From Alkalihalobacillus sp. AL-G (GTDB lineage Bacteria; Bacillota; Bacilli; Bacillales; Fictibacillaceae), in the NCBI RefSeq assembly GCF_030643805.1, contig NZ_CP094656.1:3038001-3102000 (forward strand): a DNA stretch of 64,000 nt. The letters run 5' to 3'. Positions within the stretch are counted from its first letter, which is position 1. Each line of letters begins with the position of its first letter. Shown here one piece after another: positions 1-9,763 of the stretch. The notes beneath the pieces are model-generated. The model saw only the letters and a list, made by a program, of their open reading frames with translations. It did not search any database and was not told where the DNA came from. The position numbers and the translations under genes were made by a program.

Positions 1-471
1 TTTTATTAATAATCCGCCTGGCATCACTGCACCGACTCTTGCGACTACAACCTTTTGACCCTTATCAACGTTCGGCGCACCACAAACAATTTGAAGCGTT
101 TCATCTCCTATATTCACATGACAAATACTTAGCTTGTCTGCGTCTGGGTGTTTCTCTTTAGACTCTACGTGCCCAACAATAAACAGTGGTCGCGAATCAA
201 ATTCCAACGTTTCATCTAAATCATTTTCTTTTAGCAAGGTGTTAATTGATTGGACCAGTTCCTCAGTCACGTCGATAACACCGTTTCCTTCAAGGTCAAA
301 ATGCTTTGTAGCATTAAATATATTAAAACCAAAAGTTCGGCTATCCTGGCGATCGTAAATACGTACGACATCACCTGTTTGTGTGTAATCCCGTTCCTTA
401 ATTTCATCTCCATTTACCGAAACAAATAAAACATCTCCGACACCATCAGGGTTATAGTATACATTTAACAT
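1..471 (-). CDS. ytpR: YtpR-like tRNA-binding protein (3' end outside window)
   Basis: The reading frame starts at ATG 471 behind an AAAGGAG site and runs off the left edge, so 157 residues are visible. The second half (from about residue 95) looks like the OB-fold tRNA-binding domain found at the N-terminus of PheT and in free-standing tRNA-binding proteins, with a segment reading [16 protein letters not shown] and a [13 protein letters not shown] strand at the edge. YtpR-family proteins are about 200 residues, so roughly 40 are missing. It follows ytpQ on the same strand, 26 bp downstream of its stop, as in B. subtilis. Role: probable structured-RNA or tRNA binding; no enzymatic motif is visible. 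Confidence 0.85.
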   Translation of the reverse strand, partial: MLNVYYNPDGVGDVLFVSVNGDEIKERDYTQTGDVVRIYDRQDSRTFGFNIFNATKHFDLEGNGVIDVTEELVQSINTLLKENDLDETLEFDSRPLFIVGHVESKEKHPDADKLSICHVNIGDETLQIVCGAPNVDKGQKVVVARVGAVMPGGLLIK

Positions 472-497
472 CGAGCTTGCTCCTTTCATCTGTCGAA

Positions 498-1295
498 TCA
501 ATCGTCTTTTGGCTTGTTTTTTGCTAGGATGAATATCGGCTCAAGTTCACCATCTTCATATAAAAACGGTAATGCTGTAATTGGTACACGTCCGTTCGTG
601 AAAAAATGCATGGCCATTTGTCCAAGGATATCATAGCCTTGTTCGTTTTCTATATCGGCAAAAATCAATACGTCTTGATGTGGAACCGCAACAGCAAGTG
701 CCCCTTTTGCGTTTCGTTTCATATCATCAAGTAATTGTTGCTTAAGAATTCGACTAGCATCATAACCGTCATTCCTGTTAATAAAATAAAACGTGTTTCC
801 TGCAACGATATCTTTTTTCATGGAATCCTCTAATGATCGCAGGTTAAACCGCCCGATCTCCCTTAATTGATTCAGGTTCCATCCTTCTTTTACAAGCATA
901 TTCTCGGTTACGAGGCGGTACGATTTCCCAAGATCCTGCGCATAATATATTCTTGTTTCAGCTGTATGCTCCTCATAGATAAGCGTATCTCCGTTATTTT
1001 CAGTTGGGAATGATGTTGAACGGATGACAGGAAAAATAGCCCGTTGATGCTCATCAAGCGATTGGTCGTGGTTCATTACAGTGAAGACTTCATTCACATG
1101 ATAAACAATTTCGTCTATCGCAGCTTCTTTTCGTTGTTCATATTTTGCCGTTAAACCAGGAAGCGAGAGTGTAATTCCCTTTCCTGTTGACTTTTCTTCA
1201 ATTCGAAGTGTCTTTTCTTTCGCATCATAGTGCAGAGATCGTTCTGGTGTCTCAAGTTTTCCTACAAGAATTCGCTTCAATTCAACCGGTTCCAA
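498..1295 (-). CDS. ytpQ: YtpQ, DUF1444 family protein
   Basis: A 265-residue soluble protein with no signal peptide or membrane segment. The start is TTG at 1295, eight bases after a GGAGGGG site; no upstream ATG has a comparable site. Length and placement between a thioredoxin-like gene and ytpR match YtpQ of B. subtilis. The family is conserved in Bacillales but its biochemical role is not known to me. The gene is probably cotranscribed with ytpR (26 bp gap) and with queF upstream (87 bp gap). No catalytic motif can be pointed to. Confidence 0.8.
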   Translation of the reverse strand: MEPVELKRILVGKLETPERSLHYDAKEKTLRIEEKSTGKGITLSLPGLTAKYEQRKEAAIDEIVYHVNEVFTVMNHDQSLDEHQRAIFPVIRSTSFPTENNGDTLIYEEHTAETRIYYAQDLGKSYRLVTENMLVKEGWNLNQLREIGRFNLRSLEDSMKKDIVAGNTFYFINRNDGYDASRILKQQLLDDMKRNAKGALAVAVPHQDVLIFADIENEQGYDILGQMAMHFFTNGRVPITALPFLYEDGELEPIFILAKNKPKDD

Positions 1296-1382
1296 ACGAG
1301 CCCCTCCTTCAAGTTGCTAACATTTAAGTATGACTTTTAAAACGTGCAAAAAGGGGATGACACATTAGCATCCCCCACTACC

Positions 1383-1796
1383 TTACTTAGTATATTCAGC
1401 GACAACCTCTGTTCCTAAACCGCCACGCGCGTTCCAGATTGCGGTTATCTTCATTTCTTTTGGATCCAATAGATTAACGAGATCTTCAAGCATACGATTG
1501 GTTGCATGCTCCTGATAGATCCCGACATTTCGGTAAGATGTAAGGTAATATTTTAAAGACTTCATTTCCACAAGCTTTTCGTTCGGTACATAACTAATGC
1601 TGATTTCCGCAAAATCAGGAAGACCTGACCATGGACATACCGATGTAAATTCATTTGTCGGAATCGTTACAAGTGTGTCCTTACCAACATATTCGTATGG
1701 GATTGTTTCTAATATATTTACAAGGATTACCTCTTCATTCTCAATATCAAAACGTATTCCTTCGTATTTGCTGTGGTCGACATCTACTTTTGCCAC
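1383..1796 (-). CDS. queF: NADPH-dependent 7-cyano-7-deazaguanine (preQ0) reductase QueF
   Basis: This 137-residue unimodular QueF reduces the nitrile of preQ0 to the aminomethyl group of preQ1, the last step before insertion into tRNA. The catalytic cysteine lies in TSVCPWSGLPDF, with the conserved Asp seven residues later, and the substrate-binding Glu is in the YQEHATNR segment. B. subtilis QueF has His-Glu where this protein has Gln-Glu; I recall the same YQEH pattern in other short QueF proteins, so it is probably a subfamily variant. The start is GTG at 1796 behind GGGTGAG. The gene sits between ytpP and ytpQ, about 6.5 kb from the queDEC operon that makes its substrate, which is an unusual split. 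Confidence 0.9.
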   Translation of the reverse strand: MAKVDVDHSKYEGIRFDIENEEVILVNILETIPYEYVGKDTLVTIPTNEFTSVCPWSGLPDFAEISISYVPNEKLVEMKSLKYYLTSYRNVGIYQEHATNRMLEDLVNLLDPKEMKITAIWNARGGLGTEVVAEYTK

Positions 1797-1861
1797 TTAG
1801 CTCACCCTTTCTTTTCTTGCTTGGATCAGTGGATCTCCAATGTTCAATTTTACCACCCATA

Positions 1862-2194
1862 TCAAGAAAAGTCACGGCTTTGAGCAAGTGAATCAATAAA
1901 GTTTTCAACCTGCTCCTGCGTCTTTCGATCCTTGTTCACAAGCCTCCCGATCTCCTTACCGTTTTGGAAACCGATAAAGCTTGGGATTCCAAAAATATCC
2001 ATATCCTGACAAAGTTCAATGTGTTCATCGCGGTCAACATAGAAAAATTGAAAGCTTGGATAGTTATTCTCAACTTCAGGCATTACCGGCTTAATAACAA
2101 CACAATCTGGGCACCAGTCTGCAGAGAACATCAAAATCACATCATCCGATTGAATTGCTTCTTCAAACTCTTGTCTGTTTTTTATCGTTTTCAT
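1862..2194 (-). CDS. ytpP: Thioredoxin-like protein YtpP
   Basis: A 110-residue cytoplasmic thioredoxin fold. The redox motif WCPDC is at residues 27-31, and a cis-proline loop FGIPSF follows at about residue 70. It probably acts as a thiol-disulfide oxidoreductase. WCPDC differs from the WCGPC of classical thioredoxin, as in other YtpP proteins. It is the first gene of the ytpP-queF-ytpQ-ytpR run; the 66 bp gap to queF holds no obvious terminator. Confidence 0.85.
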   Translation of the reverse strand: MKTIKNRQEFEEAIQSDDVILMFSADWCPDCVVIKPVMPEVENNYPSFQFFYVDRDEHIELCQDMDIFGIPSFIGFQNGKEIGRLVNKDRKTQEQVENFIDSLAQSRDFS

Positions 2195-2462
2195 CTTATG
2201 ACCTCCAAGATAATCATTGTATTAATTAATAAGGATCAGTAGTCAATTTTCATATTTCCAAACTCTTTCCTCATTAATATTGATAATACTAAAGAGATGA
2301 CGCTCGGTCCAATGAAGTCCCATAAAAGAATCGTTTTCAATCCAATACTTAGTGATGATAATAGTCCTATAGTTATGAAATTAAATGTCCTTTAATCATA
2401 GTCAATTATACCTATTCCACAACAGCAGCCAATTTTTTATGAATTTCTATCTAAAAATAGGT

Positions 2463-2488
2463 TAAGATTTTCTTCCATACTACGATAA
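2463..2488 (+). promoter_or_regulatory. Possible sigma-D type promoter for the chemoreceptor gene
   Basis: TAAG at 2463-2466 and TACGATAA at 2481-2488 are separated by 14 bases. The motility sigma factor SigD recognises TAAA-N14-16-GCCGATAT, so five or six of the -10 bases match and the -35 has one mismatch. It lies about 140 bp before the chemoreceptor start, in a 435 bp gap with no other gene. The match is by eye, and the region is AT-rich enough for chance hits. Confidence 0.35.
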
Positions 2489-2629
2489 TAAAAGTATAGG
2501 AATTGGTCTGGCTATTCTAACCGTCGAAAGCTATTTTCTTTATGAATCCGTCATTAGATATGTAAAGAAACACATCAGGGTTAAGCGGTTAGGCAATATT
2601 AAAGCAGCAGGAAATAAGGGGGAAAAGGG

Positions 2630-4855
2630 ATGTTAGAGAAGTTGAAAAAACTGGATTTATCGATTAAAAATAAGGTTCGCCTTATGCTTGCAATGGCCGT
2701 AATCGGGCTAGTCCTTTTATTCGCGTTTACCATGTTTTATGTGATCATGACAGGGAATATGAGCGATAAACAGGAAAATTTGCAAAATTTAACAACCGGT
2801 ACAATTACACTTGGCGAGGATTTTTCTTACATACGAAAGCTTGAACAGGAGTATTTACGAACTACAAATAAGGGTGTTTCACAAGAAATCACAACAAAAA
2901 TTTCTGACTTGAAGAAAGATATCGAGGCTCTGAAAAAACAGAATGGTGATTTCTCTAAGGCGTTCGATAAAGTATCAAAGGATATCACAACATATGAGAA
3001 TGCCTTCGCGGATACATCAACACTCGTAAGTGACATAGATAGTATGCAAGGTATATTAAATGAGCGAGCAAATGAATTAGAAAAGGTACTAGCATCAGCA
3101 AATAGAAGTCTGTTAGCAGAATTTTACGAGCTAAGAATACTTGAAAAACAATTATTTTTAACTGGTACCACCACCGATCAAAACCGATTTAACGATCAAG
3201 CTGCAAAGCTGAAAGATGCCGTTAAATCAAGTGAAATCCCTGCTGGAGACAAAAGTGCTTTCAGCTCTGATTTTCTCGGTTACACAAGTTCTTTGGATAC
3301 AGTGAAAGGTTATAGAGGGCAGATTGAGAGCTCCGTCGTCCAATTTGGAGAAATTGGTCTTAACCTTGGACAATCCATCGAAACAGTTGAAAAGAACATC
3401 ATTAGTGTTACAGAGGACTTAAGTGCAGACCAGGAACGTTTTGGGTCGATTCTATTATGGGTATTGATTATATTAAGCTCTGTTATAATCGCTGCAATGA
3501 TCTTTCTTGGATTCTGGCTCACACGTACAATCACATCTTCAATTACAAGCTTAAAAGAAGGTGCCACTATTATTGGTGAAGGTAACCTAGGTCATCGCGT
3601 AAGCGTCGATCAAAACGATGAGATGGGTGAACTAGCTTCAACGTTTAACTTAATGGCAGATAAGGTGCAACGTGCAATGCAGGAAGTCCAGACGGCATCC
3701 GTCCAGCTTTCTTCATCCTCCCAGCATTTAGCTGCCATTTCAGAAGAGACAACCGCACAAACTGAGGAAGTCAATGATGCCATTCAACAGGTTTCAGCAG
3801 GAGCACAAGCACAAGCGGATCACCTTCAGGAAAGTACACAACTTATTGAAACGGTTACTCAATCAATTGACGAAACCGCCGAACACAATGTACAAATCAG
3901 TGAAGATTCACATGAAACAATGGAAGAAGGAAAAGAGGGACTTAAGGTTGTTGCACAGCTTGATCAAAGTTCAAATGAGTTCCTTAAACTAGCAAACCAC
4001 CTTATCCATCAAGTACAGGAAGCAAATCAGCATTCTCAACAAATCGGGTCCATTGTTGATACAATTAAAGATATTGCCGGAAGTACCGATTTGCTTGCGC
4101 TGAATGCCGCAATAGAATCAGCACGTGCTGGCGATGCAGGTCGAGGTTTTGCAGTAGTCGCTCAAGAGGTTCGGAAGCTTGCAGAACGTTCGAAGTCGGA
4201 AGCACAGAACATTTACGGCCTGATTGCATTAATGTCTGAACAGATGGAAAATCTCGCTAAGGAAGCAACTCAATTTGACCATTATCGAACAGAACAAGAA
4301 ACTTCTGTTCAACGTACAAAACAGGCATTTACAAAGATCGTTGATAATGTAACAGGAATCAATCAACGAATACAATTGGCTCGAAAAACGATCAGTGATG
4401 TACAGTCTTCTAACATTGCACTAACCGAAAAGCTGCAGGAAGTAAGTGCAATATCGCAAGAGTCAGTCGCAGCGTCAGAACAAGTAAGTGCTTCGAGTGT
4501 CCACCAAAAAGAAGCGATTGGTGAAGTCAATCACGCGGCTAATGAGCTTCAACAAATTGCACTATTGCTTCAGGAAGAGGTAAACCAGTTCAATTTGATC
4601 GGCGAGATCATTGAGGATGAACGTTTGCTTGATGATAAGCCTTTAATCGATAACGATGAGGAGTTAAAGGGAGACAACTCTGATTTGTTGGAGGAACATC
4701 GTGAAGATGAGTATCTCTATGATGAAGCTGCTGCAGCTGAAGATAATGAATCGGATGATTATGATACGTACGAACAAAACATAGATGAGGAACACGAGGA
4801 ATCGGATTACGAACAAAAGCCTGAAGATGATAGTGATACAAAGTTCAGATTTTAA
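2630..4855 (+). CDS. Methyl-accepting chemotaxis protein with acidic C-terminal tail
   Basis: A 741-residue transmembrane chemoreceptor. Transmembrane segment 1 is at about residues 16-40, followed by an extracytoplasmic mostly helical sensor of about 225 residues (possibly a helical bimodular domain, not the Cache type). Transmembrane segment 2 is at about 269-295, then a HAMP domain and the coiled-coil signalling domain, whose conserved hairpin tip ([18 protein letters not shown]) is at about residues 488-505. The last 85 or so residues are extremely rich in Asp and Glu and follow the end of the coiled coil; most receptors lack such a tail. The start ATG follows a GGGGGAAAAGGG purine-rich site. 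The gene is monocistronic with a terminator behind it. The ligand cannot be deduced. Confidence 0.9.
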   Translation: MLEKLKKLDLSIKNKVRLMLAMAVIGLVLLFAFTMFYVIMTGNMSDKQENLQNLTTGTITLGEDFSYIRKLEQEYLRTTNKGVSQEITTKISDLKKDIEALKKQNGDFSKAFDKVSKDITTYENAFADTSTLVSDIDSMQGILNERANELEKVLASANRSLLAEFYELRILEKQLFLTGTTTDQNRFNDQAAKLKDAVKSSEIPAGDKSAFSSDFLGYTSSLDTVKGYRGQIESSVVQFGEIGLNLGQSIETVEKNIISVTEDLSADQERFGSILLWVLIILSSVIIAAMIFLGFWLTRTITSSITSLKEGATIIGEGNLGHRVSVDQNDEMGELASTFNLMADKVQRAMQEVQTASVQLSSSSQHLAAISEETTAQTEEVNDAIQQVSAGAQAQADHLQESTQLIETVTQSIDETAEHNVQISEDSHETMEEGKEGLKVVAQLDQSSNEFLKLANHLIHQVQEANQHSQQIGSIVDTIKDIAGSTDLLALNAAIESARAGDAGRGFAVVAQEVRKLAERSKSEAQNIYGLIALMSEQMENLAKEATQFDHYRTEQETSVQRTKQAFTKIVDNVTGINQRIQLARKTISDVQSSNIALTEKLQEVSAISQESVAASEQVSASSVHQKEAIGEVNHAANELQQIALLLQEEVNQFNLIGEIIEDERLLDDKPLIDNDEELKGDNSDLLEEHREDEYLYDEAAAAEDNESDDYDTYEQNIDEEHEESDYEQKPEDDSDTKFRF

Positions 4856-4872
4856 TAAGTTAAAATTATTAA

Positions 4873-4904
4873 AGCCTGGGTGGACATTTTCCACTCAGGC
4901 TTTT
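4873..4904 (+). terminator. Terminator of the chemoreceptor gene
   Basis: Stem AGCCTGGGTGG / CCACTCAGGCT with a short loop and a TTTT tail, 18 bp after the stop codon. Confidence 0.85.
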
Positions 4905-4942
4905 GTGTGTTAGAGAATAATAATGTAATCAGCCAAAAATGC

Positions 4943-5028
4943 GGGCACTACCCTCGTACGAAGCTTCTGAGAAGGACACTTTTACGCTAATCTACGGTTT
5001 TTTGTCCTCAGTCAAGGAAAAAATGCCC
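4943..5028 (-). terminator. Long imperfect hairpin after mltG, possible terminator
   Basis: Outer arms GGGCA (4943-4947) and TGCCC (5024-5028) enclose inner arms CTGAGAAGGAC (4967-4977) and GTCCTCAG (5004-5011). On the minus strand the outer arm is followed by GCATTTTTGG, so it could end mltG transcripts 12 bp after the stop. At about 86 nt it is much longer than an ordinary terminator. Confidence 0.45.
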
Positions 5029-5040
5029 ACTTATATTCAT

Positions 5041-6045
5041 TCACCAGTTTCCTTCATGGCTTGTGTATTTCTGATGTTCTTTAAACGATTCGGAGAAATG
5101 GTGTTCACCCGATCCGTCACCTTTAACGACAAAGAAATAGTAATCATGCTGTTTTGCATTTATTACTGCTTTCAATGACGCTTTTCCCGGATTACTGATT
5201 GGTCCGGGCGGGAGTCCTTTATTCAAATACGTATTATATGGGCTCTTCACCTCCAGATCCTCAAACAATAGCCGCTCTTTCGGTTTATCCAACACGTATT
5301 GAACGGTGGCACAAGACTGCAGCTTCCATTCATCCTCTATCCTGTTTTTGAAAACCCCAGCGATGATCGGCCTCTCGCTTGCGACCACTGCTTCCCTTTC
5401 AACAATCGAAGCTAATGTAACCCAATCATGAAGGTTCAGCTCATTAGGTAAATCGAGCTGATCTTTGACCTCTTGGAACTGAGTTAACATTTTACCGATG
5501 ACCTCTTTTGGCGCCGTTCCTTTTTCGAAATAATACGTATCCGGAAATAAATAACCTTCCAGTATATACGTGACTTCCTTTTGGCCACTGGTTTTTTTGA
5601 TGATTGGATGTGAAATTTCCTTGCCCGTTTTTGCCATTTTTAAAAATGATTCCTTGTTTGTTATTCCCTTTTTGTCTAGTCGTTCGGCTATTTGTTCAAC
5701 CGTAAATCCTTCAGGAATGACAACTTTGACTCCTTTTTTAACATGTGAAGTGACCAGTTCTTCATATATTTCAGAATAAGTCAGGCTGCCAGATACTAGA
5801 TGTTCCCCAGGCTTAATTTGATTAGCAAAGCCCTTTACTTTTCCGAAGATAATAAAAAAGGTTTTGTTCTTGATTAAACCCTTTTTCTCTAGGGTATCAG
5901 CAACATTTACTAAACTCTCCCCTTCTTCAACTCGTATTGTCCTCTCTTTGTCGTTCGATAATGGTGTAAGCTCATAAATGAACCAGGCCAATACCGCTGT
6001 AAAAAACAAAACGAGAGAAAGTAATACAATTCTTTTTCTATTCAT
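5041..6045 (-). CDS. mltG: Endolytic peptidoglycan transglycosylase, MltG/YceG family
   Basis: A 334-residue inner-membrane lytic transglycosylase that cuts nascent glycan strands at septal synthesis sites. It has an N-terminal membrane anchor (residues 5-25), a LysM-like region (EGESLVNVADTLEKKG) and the YceG catalytic domain. The catalytic Glu lies in LASIVEREA at about residues 208-216, and the conserved LPPGPISNPG motif is near the C-terminus. ATG 6045 (MNRK) has GAGG seven bases upstream; the upstream in-frame TTG does not. In B. subtilis the known homologue (YrrL) lies elsewhere, so this may be a second paralogue or a relocated gene. Confidence 0.9.
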   Translation of the reverse strand: MNRKRIVLLSLVLFFTAVLAWFIYELTPLSNDKERTIRVEEGESLVNVADTLEKKGLIKNKTFFIIFGKVKGFANQIKPGEHLVSGSLTYSEIYEELVTSHVKKGVKVVIPEGFTVEQIAERLDKKGITNKESFLKMAKTGKEISHPIIKKTSGQKEVTYILEGYLFPDTYYFEKGTAPKEVIGKMLTQFQEVKDQLDLPNELNLHDWVTLASIVEREAVVASERPIIAGVFKNRIEDEWKLQSCATVQYVLDKPKERLLFEDLEVKSPYNTYLNKGLPPGPISNPGKASLKAVINAKQHDYYFFVVKGDGSGEHHFSESFKEHQKYTSHEGNW

Positions 6046-6185
6046 AAGCAATCCTCTTCACTTCTAGATTCAACTATCAGCCTTCCCATGAATCAAACCT
6101 ATCATTCACAAAGCCTTTCAACGTTCGCTTTTTGGAGATTCATGATAGTATGAGAATATATAATAATACAAGTGGAGGGGTTACG

Positions 6186-6632
6186 ATGAACCTAACCGTA
6201 TACCTAGCCGGACAAATCCATGACAACTGGCGTGAAGAGGTAAAGCAAAAAGCTGAAGAAAAGAACCTGCCATTAACCTTTGTTGGCCCGATGACCAATC
6301 ATGGCCGATCTGATGACATTGGTGAAGAGATTCTAGGGGAACAACCGAATAAGGTATTTAAAGATGACAAAGCTTCTGACTTTAACAATTTAAGAACACA
6401 AATTTTGCTTTCAAAAGCAGATGTAGTGGTAGCGTTGTTTGGAGAAAAGTACAAGCAGTGGAATACAGCTGTGGACGCTTCAACAGCACTTTCATTACAA
6501 AAACCATTAGTGCTTGTTCGCCCAGAATCCTTGCATCACCCATTAAAAGAGTTATCGAACAGGGCAACAGTAACCGTAGATAACGTTGATCAAGCCATTC
6601 AAGCACTTTCCTATGTATTTGAAGCAAATTAG
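6186..6632 (+). CDS. ytoQ: YtoQ family protein (nucleoside deoxyribosyltransferase-like)
   Basis: A 148-residue cytoplasmic protein of the YtoQ family, related in fold to nucleoside 2-deoxyribosyltransferases. The N-terminus reads LTVYLAGQIHDNWREE, typical of the Rossmann-like nucleotide-binding start of that fold, and an ILLSKADVVVALFGEKY strand-loop follows in the middle. ATG 6186 follows a GGAGGGG site; the longer in-frame start at 6132 lacks one. It is convergent with the DUF84 gene and shares a terminator with it. The substrate is unknown. Confidence 0.8.
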   Translation: MNLTVYLAGQIHDNWREEVKQKAEEKNLPLTFVGPMTNHGRSDDIGEEILGEQPNKVFKDDKASDFNNLRTQILLSKADVVVALFGEKYKQWNTAVDASTALSLQKPLVLVRPESLHHPLKELSNRATVTVDNVDQAIQALSYVFEAN

Positions 6633-6643
6633 AGCATAGAAAA

Positions 6644-6668
6644 AAGAGGGGGGTCATCCCCCTCTTTA
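6644..6668. terminator. Bidirectional terminator between ytoQ and the DUF84 gene
   Basis: AAGAGGGGGG / CCCCCTCTTT stem around GTCAT, with A-rich and T-rich flanks on both sides, in a 43 bp convergent gap. Confidence 0.85.
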
Positions 6669-6675
6669 TGTATGG

Positions 6676-7182
6676 TTATTTCGAAAACTGATACTGGCCT
6701 ACAAGCAATTTTACAACATGGGCAAACATCTCGTCTCTCGTTACCCAACCATCTGTAAAAATGCCTATAGCACCCTCCTTTTTCCGTACATCCTTCTTAT
6801 CCGTATAATCGGCCATCACATCTCCGAGCTCTCTTCCGCTCCGAACAGGCTCCGCGATTTCCGTTGGCAATAGAATCTTAGCACCACTCGCTACAAAATT
6901 CGTTCTTCCTCGAGTCACTAAGGCACCCCAGTTACAGAGGAACATGCCAACCTCGGTATCGACTACACCGCCTTCTAATCCTAATCCGATATCATAACCG
7001 TTTGGAATACAGGCTGATGCCCTATTAAGAGCCCCTTGACGTGTTTCAGAGTCCGAAAAGGGTTGTTCAGAAACCAATGAGGGCGTATCAATTGCCTCGA
7101 TCGTCCAACCAAGTTTATTTGTCACTTTCTCGACTGCACGGATTTTGGCAGGGTTTTTTGAACCAACTGCTACCTTCAGCAT
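6676..7182 (-). CDS. DUF84 family NTPase (inosine/xanthosine triphosphatase type)
   Basis: A 168-residue protein of the YjjX/DUF84 family, which hydrolyses non-canonical purine nucleotides such as ITP and XTP and protects RNA and DNA synthesis. The glycine-containing start KVAVGSKNPAKIRAV and the DIGLGLEGGV segment are the family signatures, and a C-terminal EGAIGIFTDGWVTR motif is also present. The start ATG lies about seven bases after GGGGGGAT. It is followed 25 bp upstream by ytoP on the same strand, so the two may be cotranscribed. Substrate preference is inferred from the family only. Confidence 0.8.
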   Translation of the reverse strand: MLKVAVGSKNPAKIRAVEKVTNKLGWTIEAIDTPSLVSEQPFSDSETRQGALNRASACIPNGYDIGLGLEGGVVDTEVGMFLCNWGALVTRGRTNFVASGAKILLPTEIAEPVRSGRELGDVMADYTDKKDVRKKEGAIGIFTDGWVTRDEMFAHVVKLLVGQYQFSK

Positions 7183-7207
7183 ACGATCCCCCCATGTTCG
7201 TAAAAAA

Positions 7208-8278
7208 CTAAGAATGGATAATCTGATCTACAGTTGATCGGTCAGATTGCTTAACCAATTTCACCAAGAGCTCTTTTGCAGCTGCATAATCATCGACATG
7301 GATCATTGACGCAGGAGTGTGAATATAGCGGGAACAAATCCCGATTACTGCTGAAGGAACACCAGTATTTGATATATGTACACTTCCGGCATCTGTTCCG
7401 CCTTGAGAAATGAAGTACTGATATGGAATATCATTCGATTCCGCTGTATCGAGAATAAACTCTCTCATTCCTTTATGGGTTATCATCGTACGGTCAAGAA
7501 TCCGCAGCAACGCACCTTGTCCAAGCTGGCCAAACGCTTCCTTATCACCAAGCGAATCATTCGCAGGACTTGCATCAAGCGCAAAAAAGAGATCAGGTTG
7601 AATCAGGTTGGCAGCCGTTTTCGATCCTCTTAAACCGACTTCCTCCTGAACCGTCGCACCAGAATACAAATTATTCGGAATTGTTGTATCCTTCAATTCC
7701 TTCATAAGCTCGATAGCTAAACCGACTCCGTAACGGTTGTCCCATGCCTTTGCAAGAATTTTTTTCTTGTTAGCCATCGGTGTAAACGGGCAAACAGGAA
7801 CAATTTGTTGTCCTGGGCGAACGCCGATTGCCTTAGCATCATCCCGATCATCCGCTCCGATGTCAATGTACATTTCCTTCATCGGCATTGGTTTCGAGCG
7901 CTGTGATTCTTCAAGTAGATGTGGAGGCGTCGAACCGATTACACCGATTACAGGTCCGTTATCGGTCATGACCTGAACGCGTTGGGCTAACAACACTTGA
8001 CTCCACCAGCCCCCTAATGTTTCGAACTTAAGCATTCCATTAGGCGTGATTTTTGTAACCATGAAACCGACTTCGTCCATATGTCCAGCGACCATTATTT
8101 TAGGGCTGTTTTCCTCGCCCTTCTTCACCCCAAATACACTCCCAAGTCCATCCTGAATAAGTTCATCAGAAACCGACTCAAGTTCTGACCGGACGAACTT
8201 ACGAACTTCATGTTCGAATCCAGGGGCTCCTTGTAGTTCCGTCAATGTTTGAAATAGCTTTAAAGTTTCTTCTTTCAT
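7208..8278 (-). CDS. ytoP: M42 family metallo-aminopeptidase YtoP
   Basis: A 356-residue cytoplasmic aminopeptidase/glucanase-type enzyme of peptidase family M42. Metal ligands and catalytic residues are visible in order: [33 protein letters not shown] and, near the end, SQGGTDAG followed by the final His. M42 enzymes form large dodecameric shells and trim peptides from the N-terminus. ATG 8278 follows AAAGGAG at a good distance; an in-frame ATG 15 bp upstream overlaps that site and is rejected. Placement next to the DUF84 gene and ytoQ fits the B. subtilis 'yto' cluster. Confidence 0.9.
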   Translation of the reverse strand: MKEETLKLFQTLTELQGAPGFEHEVRKFVRSELESVSDELIQDGLGSVFGVKKGEENSPKIMVAGHMDEVGFMVTKITPNGMLKFETLGGWWSQVLLAQRVQVMTDNGPVIGVIGSTPPHLLEESQRSKPMPMKEMYIDIGADDRDDAKAIGVRPGQQIVPVCPFTPMANKKKILAKAWDNRYGVGLAIELMKELKDTTIPNNLYSGATVQEEVGLRGSKTAANLIQPDLFFALDASPANDSLGDKEAFGQLGQGALLRILDRTMITHKGMREFILDTAESNDIPYQYFISQGGTDAGSVHISNTGVPSAVIGICSRYIHTPASMIHVDDYAAAKELLVKLVKQSDRSTVDQIIHS

Positions 8279-8357
8279 CGTTTCTCCTTTCATTTGCCAG
8301 AATATTTCTCACATTCACTATTGTAACGTAAGTTTTTGTGTTCCGCTATTTCCTGAC

Positions 8358-9029
8358 TTACCTCACATATTGAATCGGGTCTTTCTTACCTGCTTCCTCA
8401 AACCCCTTCAATCTTAATCGACAGCTGTCACATTCACCACAAGCGACTTCCTCACCAATGTAACACGAAGTTGTTAATTCATACGGAACATTCAACCTGA
8501 CGCCCTCTTCGATTGTTTCTTTTTTCGTAAGGTGCATTAGTGGTGCCTCAATTTGAAAATTCTCACCTGTCGTCCCAGCTTTTGTTGCGAGATTGACAGT
8601 TTCACTCATGCTTTTAATGAATTCAGGCCGGCAGTCCGGATAGCCACTGTAATCAACTGCAGACACACCAATATAAATCGCCTCTGCACCAATGACTTCT
8701 GCATAAGCACTTGCCAACGCTAAGAAAATCATGTTTCTTGCAGGAACGTAGGTTGAAGGGATTTCGTCTTCATCGCCATCCTTCCTAACCTCTATCGATT
8801 CATCTGTTAATGCACTGCCCCCAATTTGCTGTAAAAAACTGACGTTGACAATGCGGTGGTCGGGCGCATGATAATGGCCTGCAACTTTTTTTGCCTGTTC
8901 GACCTCGCGATTATGTCTTTGACCGTAATGGAATGTAATGGGATAAAGTGAGTAGCCCTTTTCCTTTGCTATCCCCATACAGGTCGTGCTATCTAGGCCA
9001 CCACTTAATACGACTACTGCTTTTTTCAC
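8358..9029 (-). CDS. queC: 7-cyano-7-deazaguanine synthase QueC
   Basis: QueC converts 7-carboxy-7-deazaguanine to preQ0 using ATP and ammonia. The ATP pyrophosphatase loop SGGLDS is at residues 9-14, and the zinc cysteines are in the C-terminal SCYIGEEVACGECDSC segment. I chose GTG 9029 (223 residues) because GGGGGG lies seven bases before it and because it begins only two bases after the queE stop; a longer in-frame start would extend into queE. It is the last gene of queD-queE-queC. Confidence 0.95.
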   Translation of the reverse strand: MKKAVVVLSGGLDSTTCMGIAKEKGYSLYPITFHYGQRHNREVEQAKKVAGHYHAPDHRIVNVSFLQQIGGSALTDESIEVRKDGDEDEIPSTYVPARNMIFLALASAYAEVIGAEAIYIGVSAVDYSGYPDCRPEFIKSMSETVNLATKAGTTGENFQIEAPLMHLTKKETIEEGVRLNVPYELTTSCYIGEEVACGECDSCRLRLKGFEEAGKKDPIQYVR

Positions 9030-9031
9030 TG

Positions 9032-9763
9032 CTAAACCCCCCTTTTGTTTGGATCCCATATGATTTTATGCATTTGCAGACTTAATTTCACTTCCGGAAG
9101 AGGCTCAGCTAGTATCTTTTCTACAAGCTTGTCCGGGGGCATTGTTTCCCAAACTGGGCTGTATAAAACTTGCCCCAGCTTATGATGATTATTGACGACA
9201 GAGGTTGCGATTTCAAAGTCTTCATCGCTGCCAATTACAAACTTGATTTCGTCTTGTGGTTGAAGCAAATCAAAGTTCGAATAGATCATCCGCTCCATCT
9301 CTCCTGAATCCGGAAGTTTATAATCCATGATAAATCGAGCTTTCTTTCTGACTTCTTTATATGCATTGCGTAACTTTTCAAAAGGTTTTAAATCAATGGC
9401 ACCATTTGTTTCGATGTGAATGTCCTGGATGTGATCAAGGTCACACATCGCCAAAAGTAAAGCGGCCGATTTTTCACGATGGATTAGCGGCTCACCACCG
9501 GTAAAACAAATTCGTCGGCTTGAAAATTCCTTTATACGTTCAATGATTTCTTCGATTGTTGCTTCAAACTCATGTTTCGAAGGTGCATAGCTATAATCCG
9601 TGTCACACCAGGAACATCTGAGGTTACAATGGAACACCCGGACAAAAACAGTCGGAAAACCAGCCATGTTCCCTTCACCTTCAACGGTTTCGAAAATTTC
9701 GACCATCGGAAGCTTCCATTCGTAATATTCAGTTTGATCAGGTATCGTCCACTCTCTACTCAT
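9032..9763 (-). CDS. queE: 7-carboxy-7-deazaguanine synthase QueE (radical SAM)
   Basis: A 243-residue radical SAM enzyme that contracts 6-carboxytetrahydropterin into CDG. The cluster motif CNLRCSWC has cysteines at residues 46, 50 and 53 (CxxxCxxC), and a CFTGGEPL motif follows. The ATG at 9763 overlaps the end of queD by eight bases, indicating translational coupling. The 5' neighbour queD makes its substrate and the 3' neighbour queC uses its product. Confidence 0.95.
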   Translation of the reverse strand: MSREWTIPDQTEYYEWKLPMVEIFETVEGEGNMAGFPTVFVRVFHCNLRCSWCDTDYSYAPSKHEFEATIEEIIERIKEFSSRRICFTGGEPLIHREKSAALLLAMCDLDHIQDIHIETNGAIDLKPFEKLRNAYKEVRKKARFIMDYKLPDSGEMERMIYSNFDLLQPQDEIKFVIGSDEDFEIATSVVNNHHKLGQVLYSPVWETMPPDKLVEKILAEPLPEVKLSLQMHKIIWDPNKRGV

